64,000 nt of DNA, taken from assembly GCA_023512835.1 (NCBI GenBank), contig CM042091.1, positions 38,392,107-38,456,106 on the forward strand. The letters are read 5' to 3'. Shown here in pieces: positions 13,001-23,652 of this stretch. Position 1 is the first letter of the stretch; every line of letters starts with the position of its first letter. The notes under the pieces are model-generated. The model had not been told where the DNA came from, searched no databases, and saw nothing but the letters and a program-made list of their open reading frames with translations. This DNA comes from Taxillus chinensis. Its lineage: Eukaryota; Streptophyta; Magnoliopsida; Santalales; Loranthaceae. Position numbers and translations under genes: made by a program.

Positions 13001-16000
13001 CCACAAGTCCTTGCCTTTCTAAGCATCACACCTGGTATTCCTCCTTAAGTGACAAAGTTGTCAAGTTCTTTTTTTCATCCAACTTGAAATTTATTGTCAT
13101 AGCTTGATAATCAAGAACGACCTTGTTGATACCTTTCAACCAAGCAATTTCCAAAACCACATCAACTCTCACCATTGGCAGCACATGCAAATCAATAGTG
13201 ATCCTAATTCCTTTTTATCTTTGCATTACAAACTTATTTCTCGTACTGTAATTTTTCTCTGCTAGCCATAATCACCACAAAAGGTTCTCGGACATAACTT
13301 TCTAGTGCAATCTTCACCATGATATCAGTATTGATGAAATTGTGAATAGAACCATAATCTATAAGCAACGAAACTTCAAAAGTTTCAATCCATGCCATGA
13401 GCCTCATCATAGCTGCCTAATCCCCCCCGTCATAGCATCAAGAGATAATTTAGTGTTGCAAGTATCTTCTTCAACTTCATCATCCTCAATTCACCTCCAG
13501 AATTGTCAATCATAAACACTTTCCCGGTGCGATAATGATGACCCTTGTCACATTTCTTGCCGCATTTGAAGCAGAGACCTTTCTTAGCTCTCTTATTAAC
13601 CTCTTCATATGAAAGTATTCAACTTTTTTTATCGTCCCTCTTAAAGCCACCCCCAACCAATACCTTTGCTGCTTGAGAGGTTTTGATTTGATACTAGTAT
13701 CCCCATAATCCTCCTTAACAAGACTCTACACGTTGTGGTAACTACCCTCCAAGATTTTTGTCATCCTCATGGCCTCAACTAGCCATTAAGGTTGCTTCAA
13801 CTTCAGCCTCTTTGCTATCCATGGTTTCAGCCCCTTAATAAAGATACTCAATAGTGATTCTTCGGACCAACCTCAAACAAGAATCTAGAGTCAACAAAAC
13901 TCCTCTACATAGTAACCTTGGCGTCCTACTTCAACTTGGCCTGTTGCACGACTGATATAGGTAAGAACACTTGCTAATATGGGCATGCATACTCTAACAC
14001 AAGCAAGCACTTTAATATGGGCAAGACTTTTTTAGCGCTCTCATCGGACCCAATCGGGAGAAAGGCTACTAGGTCAAGAGTTTTTATTCTATCCTTACCC
14101 CGGTTTGACCTGGGAGCTTTTCTTAGAGGAGTTTGTGAAAGATTCAGGTGTTGTCTAGGGTTGCATTCTTTGTTTGGACAGCAGCACATGACAAGATTCT
14201 TACTTCTAATAACTTGCAACACTAGGGTTTTATTATTTTTAGCCGGTGTTACATGTGCAAGGTTTCGATGGAGTACGTGGACCATCTTTTCCTTCACCTG
14301 CGCATGCGCGAAGCTCTGGGATATGGGCATGGGCTTGTTTAGCCTTCATTGGGTGATGCCTTCTTCTCTTGGTGCATTGTTTGTGTGTAGGATATGGGGC
14401 GTGAGGTGACATTTGATGGTTTCGCGAGTTGTCTCTTATTGTCTTTTTTGGAATCTTTGGCAAAAGCAGAATACGTGTGTTTGATGTTCATAAGCGGCCT
14501 GCTACGGGAGTGTACCGTTTTCCTTTCATGTGTGATGTTAATGTGTGCTCCTTTTAAATCAATTTTTTTCTGATGGTTTATATATGCTCTATGCAGACTC
14601 CTTGTATGCTTTCTTTTTCTAATAAAATTATATATTTATCAAAAAAAAAAAAACTAACATTTCCTGCCTTCAATTTAAATTGAGGTGCAACAAGTAAGAG
14701 AACATAAGATCACCTTACAAGGCTAAAATAAAATATTACATTTCAATCCATTACTCCATTCTATAGCTATAAGATTTACCCAAGAAAATATGCTAGTGTA
14801 AACCCAACTTTCAATACAAGCTGTATCCAAAAAAAAATTAACAGAATGTAATGCTCATTCAGGCTATCGAAATGAATAATGAGTAAAAAACAATTTCAGA
14901 GAACATAAAAGCAGGAGCAAAAATAAAGTGGAAAAGTAACAAAATAACCTGATACAAGAAGAGAAGCAATCCGTGAGCAAAATGAACCCATCTTGGTGGA
15001 GGCGAATCCAAGTGAGGTGAATATATCTGTGAAGACAATTATTAATTCCACAAAATCAACATGAGTGTATTTAAAATAAGAATAATAATGTCATAAACAA
15101 CCATAGTAAATATGGTAAAAACACAGTACAACAATTATACAGAGAATACTTTAGCCAATAAACGTTTGTAAAATACAGGTACAGGAATAATGCAGCATGC
15201 ACAAATACGTGCATAATGAGTTTTTACTGAAAACAATGGTACAAAAAAATAAACATATTTTAAAAGTATGAGAACATCTCTGCTAAAAACATGAATACAA
15301 ACAATAGATTATCAAATATATATTACCCTAAATAAGTTAATTTAAAATAACAAATATAACCAATAGAAATCAATTTAAAGTTTTAAACGCTAAACAAGAT
15401 ATATATTTGTATATATAATAAAATATCCGTGATGTGTGAATGAATAACCTAGCTGTAGGATGTGTAGCTGTCTGGTAACTTCATAACAAAAATGACATAA
15501 CAAAATTATAGATTTCTTTCTTAGAAAGGAATAAAATATTATGAGCCAATAGCTTGGCATACCTTCCCAAAAGGTTAGAATTTCAAATGATCGGTCATTT
15601 AATCCCCTCTGAAAGCAACTTTCTCTACAACATTAAAGTTTTACCCATCTCTTTTTACACGTGGTTTCTTCCTGCTATGTTTAAAACACGCAATAAACCC
15701 TGAGTTCAAAAGTACATTCCCTTTATCATTTTTTAGAAGGGGGAAGGATGTTTTAAACACCAAAAAATTATAAACACATATCGTACACCTTTTTACTAGC
15801 ACTGTAAACAACTAAACTTCATCACTATCCTATACAATCCTCAACTCAAAAGGCTACCACAATTTGAGGGCTGACAAATCAGATAGACAACAATGAGTCT
15901 CTGAAATATATAATCCTTCTTGGTGGTTTTCTAATAAAATCTAATTCTTCTGATTAAAAAAAATTAGTTAGCCGTATAACAGAGAAATTTTATGTAAACT

Positions 16001-19000
16001 GACAACATAGTAGTATACTTCTATTTACTAAAATAGAAACAAATGACACAAAGAAAAAGTTTTGTTTTCTACATTTCTTCAGATTATAGAGAGTTCTCCT
16101 GTTAAAGTAATGTACTTATTTCAAATCGTAATTAAGGTAATATGTACTGATGTTTATCTTGACCATGAGGTTTACTCACCCTACACTATTTCTTACTAAA
16201 AACACATCTTAGGCCTCAGGATTCTCAATTTTTTTTTGGGAAGCTCAAGGCACTTCATCAATAGTTCATGCACCTTACACTGCTGTAACATAACATAAAT
16301 TCCATGTTTTTACAACCCATCAAACCTTTTCAAGCACCACAAAACTTGGCTTAAAAATCCTATAGTATATCCCTTTTCAAAAACTGACAAATTGCTTAAA
16401 TATCTTCCACCCAAGGTTCAAAAATACGGATTTGATGTTGTATGCCGAAACAGATGCCTAAATACGATTGAAGCGAGCACCTCAATCGCCCACGAAATTT
16501 TTTTATATATAGAATTAAATGAATTTATAACAAAAAAAACTATAGAATTATATATAAATTTAAAACAATTTAATGTCTTTTTTTTATAAGTAAACTTTAT
16601 TCAAAGAACACAAAGTATACAAGAAGTGCACAAGAACACTACAAATAACAAAACATGAAAAAGAAAAAAAACAAAAAGAACCCAGCTCAAAAAGAGAAAC
16701 AGTCAACGACATCAAAGATAAATGTCGCAGACACACAACCCAAAGAAGAGATCCAAGATAACAAAGAGCGAAGGAAGAAGAGCTTCAGCTGGTCGAGACC
16801 GCACTTAGAACTGTCAAACAACCGAGCATTCCTCTCCCACCATAAACACTAAATAACACAATGCGGGACGGCCCTCCAAATGATACACCGCCTCTCGACA
16901 CTGGCCAAACAAGCATCGAGGCATAACCCAATGAAGCCTAAACAGCCTCAACACTAAGTCCCACAACACACGAAGACTAGGCAATGAAGAAGCAAATGAT
17001 CCACAGACTCACTGATTGCCTTACACATACACCAACTAAGAGCCACCATACCTCGCCTCCACATTAGCAATCAAGATCTTTCCACAAACAAGTTGTCCGA
17101 GCAAAGAAAGACACTCAAGGCAGGGGTGTGCATGAGTCGAGTGGGGTCGGATGAAAGGTTAAATCATCAACCGACCCGTCAACCTCAATAATCGACAAGT
17201 TTGTTAAATTTTTGGCGAGTGCTAACCGATGGGTATGACGGGTTGAGCGGGTGTCAACCGCCATTTACTAGTATATAATTAAATGACATATATTACAAAA
17301 ATTGAACGCATAAAATATAAAATAATTATAATCAAAAATATATTATTTTATTCACTATATATTTATAATCACAAATGAGGAAAGATATAATATTTATGGA
17401 TCACAATATCATAAACTCACAATTATAGCCATCACACTACATAACTCTTACCTCTAACAATGAGAGAGACAAGAATAAACTAATGTCTAATAGATAAATG
17501 ATAAGATTTATTCTATTTTTATAATGGAGTGTGGTGGGTCGAGTTAGTAGCGGATTTGAGCATTCTCACCCACTAATCAACCCAACCCACCATAAAATAA
17601 TTTATATTTGCGGGTAGCGGGTAGGTTCAGGTTGGGTTGGCAGATAGAGCGGGTAGATGCACACCCCTACTGGGGTTGGGGGTGGGGAGGGACAGAAACC
17701 CCCCAAACCACCTGGAGAAAGGACAAAATAGAAAGATTGGACCTTGAAGCCATGAGCCCTAGCAAGAGCCCAACACATGGAATTAGCCACATTCCGACAA
17801 AGCTTAGAAGAGTACAAAACCTCAAAAAAAAAAAAAAAAAAGTGAAATCCTCCAGCTCCCAATCATGAGCATATCTAGAGAAGGTAACCTCCCACTGCAC
17901 CACACCATCCCACACAATGAAACAATCTACCACAAGAGCCTCCAAAGCACAAGCAAGACAATACAAATCAGGGTAGGCCACCCTCAGAGAGCCCACAATG
18001 CACCACACATCATCCCAAAACCGCATGGAGGAACCATCCCCCACCTGAAAGCCACATTAGGGGAGAATACCCCCCACCGGGACCGAATACCCTTCCACAA
18101 TCCCACCCCATGAGGCCCCCAAGGAGGCCGAGAGACCAACCCCACAAAAGGACACTCCATACTTGGCCCCGATCACCCGCCGCCACAAGGCATCTTTCTC
18201 CACCCCAAATCTCCACACCTATTTCCCCAGCAAAGCCTTATTGAAACACCAGATCTGCTTAATACCCACACCCCCCTCGCAAAAGGCCAACACATTGCAC
18301 CAAAGAAAATTCCTCTGGAGTTGCTCAATCCAAGATGCCACAGCAATTGAGATAGAGAAAAGGAGCAAAAAAAAAGTACGCAAATTAGAGAGGGGGCTCT
18401 TAAGCAAGGTAAGCAACCCACCCAAGGAAAGATAGCCCCGCTTCCACCCCGCGAACTACCGCGCCATCTTCTCTAAAATAGGGCTCCAAATAGAAGAGGA
18501 CTTGAACCAAGCCCCAAAGGAAGCCCCAGGTACTCAAGGGGCAGCATAGAAGTACGACACCCGAGCATGGCAGCGGCACCAAGCACCTCCAAAGCTGGCA
18601 CCTCCCCAACTGGAGCCATAACTGATTTACCAAATTAATTCTGAGGCCGGAAGTAGCTTCAAACCAGACTAGAATGGAGCTTATGAGGCTCACAAAAAAG
18701 CAAAGTATCATAACAATAGGTAGGAGACAACCACAGGTTAAAGAATCCAAATCCTCAACACGAAAGCCCACACCCATAACCAATGGAAGTAGCCTTCTAG
18801 AGCAGCCGTCTAAAAGCCTCCATAACGATGACAAACAATAAAGGGGATAGGGGTCCCCTTGACGTAGCCCACGACTACTCGGGAAAAAAGCCACACGAGC
18901 TCCCATTCACAAGGATGGAGAAGCGGATTGTAGAAATGCAATAAAATATCCATCGCTGCCACTTAGCCGAAAAGCCACACCACCCCAATAAGTAAAGAAG

Positions 19001-22000
19001 GAAATTCCAATCGACATAATCGTAAGCCTTCTCTAGATCCAACTATCAAATTACCCTTGGGAGAGAAGCCTTCGAGCAGCTCTCCAGGCATTCATTGGCC
19101 ACTAAAATTGAATCCAAAATCTGCCTGCCCTAAAAAACACACTTTGAGCCGGAGAAATAATCTGCCCCAACACCATCTTGATACGATTTGCTAACTTAGC
19201 AATGATAACACGCTGCCCACAAGGCTGATCGGCCAAAAATCTCCAAGATTATCTGCCCCTGCTTAGGAATGAGGGTGACAAATGTGGCATTTAGGCTGCG
19301 TTCAAAAGTGCACTACGAGTGGAATTCCTGACAAACTGCAAGCACATCAGCCTTCACCACATCCCAAGACTGCTGGAAAAAAGCCATCAGGAAGCCATCT
19401 GACCCAGGGGCTTTATCCCCTACACAATGCCTAACCACCTGTTCAACCTCCTCATCCTCAAAAGGGTGATCGAGTGAAGCTGCATCCTCCACCGCAACAG
19501 TGTCAACATGAACCCCATCCAGATGAGGCCAAACCTGCATCCCCTTGGTGTACAAAGCTCATAAAAAGCCACAGCATAAGCTCGAATACTAGCCTGACAC
19601 TCCATATACACACCATGAATATTAAGCCTAGAAATAGTATTTGAATTCCAGTGCGAATTGGCCACAATGAAAAATTTTAGAGTTTTTATTGCCCTCCTTA
19701 AGCCACAAGGCCCTCATTTTTGTCGCCAAGATGTCTCTTCCATCAACACAAGATGTGCCAACCTAGTAGAGACACTGCCACAGCTATCCTCCTCCTTGGT
19801 CAAGTGATGCCGCGCTGCCAACTCATCAAGCTCTTGAAGCTGCACCATCAAAGCATTCCACAACTTCAAATTGCCTTTCAACATACGAGACTTGGAGGCC
19901 AGCACAAAACTAGGGCTGCCGTCGACAACATAAGACCCCCACCACCCTGAATTCTCTCACGAAAACCATCAGCCATCAGCCACATAGTTTCAAAACGAAA
20001 GGGACGCTGGCAAGGAGGCATAGACCCACAAGCCAAAGCCACAGGAAAATGATTAGAAAGCCACCAACAAAGCCACAACTGAACCACAAGAGGAAACCCC
20101 TCCGCCCAATCTAAAGAAAACAAAAACCAATCCAACTTGGACCAAGAGGCCGAAGCCCGATTATTGCACCCCATAAAACCTCCCCTTGTTAGAGGAGTAT
20201 CAACCAGGCCATGACCACCAATAAACTCCGAGAAATGAGCCATGGGTGGAGAGAGATCCAGAGATGAATATATAATAAAATTACCGTATATTAATTTTTT
20301 TTTAACATATAACTAATATTTTTATATATTAGAATATATATATAAATATTTATATAATTAAATTAATATATTTATATATATACTTTTTTTAATATAAATA
20401 AGTTACATACTTCGCTTAAGTTAACTCGCACACTCCGGACGACGACTCGGGACACGATGTTGGGATGACTTCGACGACAACACCGGAAGACCTTAGAGAT
20501 GCTATCGGAGATGACATTGCTACTTCGACGACAATGACAATGACGACATTCGACGGCAATGATGACATTCGACAGCGATGATGACATTGTTACAACGGCT
20601 GACGACATTGTTACAACGGTCGACGACGACAATGGAGGAAGAAGATGAGATCGGAAAAGAAAAAGTTAGCTACGATCGTATTTTTTAACCCGTTTAAAAC
20701 CATGTGTCCGCCTTTGTTGGCCAGGGCGTCTCATCCTGAATATGGGATGAAGCATTGAAACGGGCTGCCTCACCCGAATGAGGTGGGAAGTGGTAGGTAC
20801 GGCTATGGGAGGCACGTCCAAGGCGGTCTAGTCTCGAGGCGGGCGAGGCAGCACCCTAGTTTATTTTTTCAAACCACGCTTCCACCCCCACATAATTATA
20901 TCACTATAAAAAGCAATTTGTTTAACTAATGACCCTCATTGCTACCAAACTTTCAAAATGGAAGTGTAAGGTGTTCAATGTCCTACAATACAACAACCAA
21001 AATATGAAATCCAGTTACATTGGAATGATCACATTACTAATGTTTGTAATGTTGGAATAATATTGATAATAATAATTTTAAAAAACAATAAAGTGATTGC
21101 ATACAAAATCTGGCCAGATCATAAGGAAAATTTCAATAATTAAAAAAAAAAAGAGATAAAATCTTTTCTTTTGAGGCAAACCATAAGTACAGCAATACTT
21201 AAGATTTCTTTATTATTTGCAACTTGCAAGATTAATTTTTGAAGGTCCACAAAGAATTATGCATTGAAGAAAATATCAAAAACATGTACCTAGATACAAT
21301 CTCACTTACATAGCCAATCAGGGCAGATATCATTAAGAACATAAGGCCCATAAGTGTGATCTGGAAAAGAAAAGTAAGCCATTAAAAATCAAAAGGTCAT
21401 TAGTCCCAAAACAACAACACAATCGCTCTGTGATAAAAATGACAACTGAAATGAAAATTTACCATGTTTGGCCTGCAGAAGTATCCACAAATGCAATCAC
21501 AGAAGATATAAGAAGTCAGAATCTTATAGAAAATGTGGGAAAAATTTTAAAAACTTATCAAATTCATACAAACATATTATTAATTGCCTGATAGAGATGA
21601 ATCCCAATCTAAACCAAGTAAAACAATCAATCAGTACCCAAAGGTTGGTGAGAAGCAATGAACCACAGACTTAGAAGCATAGCATCACTAGAAAGTAGTA
21701 ATGGATGCATATATACGATAGGGATAGGTCCATGAGACCCATTGTCATAGACGACATCATGGATGATCTAAGGATTACATGCCTAGTCTCCTACACAATT
21801 TGGAGGATCCATTTGGTACTTAATATAAACCTATTTTGCTTTTCACCTTACACACTCCATCATGTCTTTTTTCATTTGTTATTTACTACGTACTTTTACT
21901 TGAGGATTTTTTTGTTTCTTATACTACTTTAATGATAACTCTCATTCCTGATTTCACATGGCATATAATCCAATAAATAAGCATAAATCCAATATAGAAA

Positions 22001-23590
22001 TTGGCCCGAGACAGCATCATCGTGGATGATACAAAGATTAGCTTCCAACGTTATTGGGGGCATCCGTTAATTAGACTTGTTAAAACAAGCAAGTATTCGC
22101 AAGTACATGCTAATTGGGCTGGTAATGGGTAAAAAATATGATTTTTTATAGGTAAAGAAATAATGAATTAAAGATATGAAAAAGTATAAGCAAATTGGAC
22201 AGAGGATTGTCTTACTCAAAAAAGAGACATATACAAATATTACAATTAAACCACAATAAGCCTAATACAAAATCTAAAAATAGACAAGGAAAAGAATCCT
22301 CCAAAGAGCCAAACCATCCGACTACCTCAACCTAGAAGTCCAAAAACTTCGACATGATACTCGAGCAATAATTGATAATCTATACTCCTACACTCTTAGA
22401 CATTCATTTACACCAGATTCACAATTAACTTTTTTAAAAACAAACTTATCATATTAAAACACAATAAAACATCAACATTTTCAATAAGTCAATTACTTGC
22501 TTTCGACCTATGTTTGTAATAGGCATTAATATCGAACATTATTTTTCATCATCACAATACACAACAATAATTTTATTTGTAATGGCCATGATTCAATAAG
22601 GTTTCTCTCATCTAAAAAAAATAATCAAACACTATATACGTACGTAAATTATTTTAATCTAAGTGGTAGATCGAATTTTAGTTTATATTTGAATCATTAG
22701 AATAAAGTTGTCTAATTATAATTAAATTAACTATATATCATAGTTAATAATTTATTGATCAAATTTTACAAACTATATTATATAATTATATTGGTTTACC
22801 ACTTCGATGACACATTCCTATATGGCATCTCATTTTACATGTCATCCATTATGTCATTTTTCCTTCGTTGTTATTCATTATGTACTTTTACTTACAGCTT
22901 TACAGTTCCAATTCTACCATAATGTAAAACTCTCCTTCCTTATTTTACATGGCACGTAACTCTTTAAATAGTTTGAAACTCATTTCTGACACACCTCTTG
23001 ATATCGAAATTCTCTACAAATTGATTGTTAAAAATATCTTTCCACCTTTTATGGTTGGGGAACCGTAGGGTATTGATTTTTCTGCAATTGAATCACATTA
23101 GTACTTTTGGTTTGGTATGATTTGATTCACATTAGTATTTTGCAATTTTCCCTTGTTTTTTATTTGGTCAGTTCCCTCTCTAAAATTTGTGATATAAGTA
23201 GTCATTAAAGTGCTAAATAGACTCAAGAGCTCGAACATTGTAGCAATAAAGTGAACAAAGCATAATCTAATTAAAAAGGAATGTAATTCTCAAAAAAACA
23301 ATAAAAAATAGTACATATAACAAAGCACAAAGTGTGAAGCAAAATTATAGAAAAAATGAAAAATATAATAATCTATCATTTCAACAATTCTATCAAAACA
23401 GAAGACAAACTAAAAAAAAAATAGGATTATGTAAGTATGGAAGCTGATGAATGATGACAAGGAAATACAAATTAACATAAAGCAACAAAGGGGAGAGGGA
23501 TGATGGAGGGCTCTATTTAGTACTACAAAGAATCAATTGAAGCAAATCACTATTGGAAACTAGAGCAAAGATTGTTAGGATGGGAAGGAC

Positions 23591-23652
<62 letters not shown>

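Larger units (their letters stand above)
8600..14653 (+). mobile_element. L1 LINE, intron 4, antisense to AAPT, with two nested insertions
   Basis: Pieces in order: endonuclease end ([18 protein letters not shown], ~8720-8770; a [11 protein letters not shown] stretch, ~8850), linker and RT start ([20 protein letters not shown] at ~9430; [10 protein letters not shown] at ~9715), RT end ([19 protein letters not shown] at ~10830), zinc-binding tail ([17 protein letters not shown], ~14165), and a 3'UTR with an AATAAA signal and poly(A) at 14641-14653. Stops and frameshifts throughout. It is interrupted at 11202-12051 and about 12200-14035. Bases 14654-14948 are plain intron. Confidence 0.85.
16412..20878. 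mobile_element. hAT-like element in intron 3 with an L1 inside it
   Basis: Flanked by an exact 8-bp direct repeat, CTTCCACC at 16404-16411 and 20879-20886, which is the hAT target-duplication length. Ends CAAGGTTCAAAAATAC and the complement of CGTGGTTTGAAAAAATA are imperfect inverted repeats. Its arms match those of 1839-4721. The own sequence is only about 0.8 kb; the rest is the L1 at 16578-20250. No transposase. Confidence 0.7.

Noticed and set aside
17608..18435. Several plus-strand frames of 80-90 codons
   Set aside because: They are antisense to readable L1 reverse-transcriptase sequence on the minus strand.
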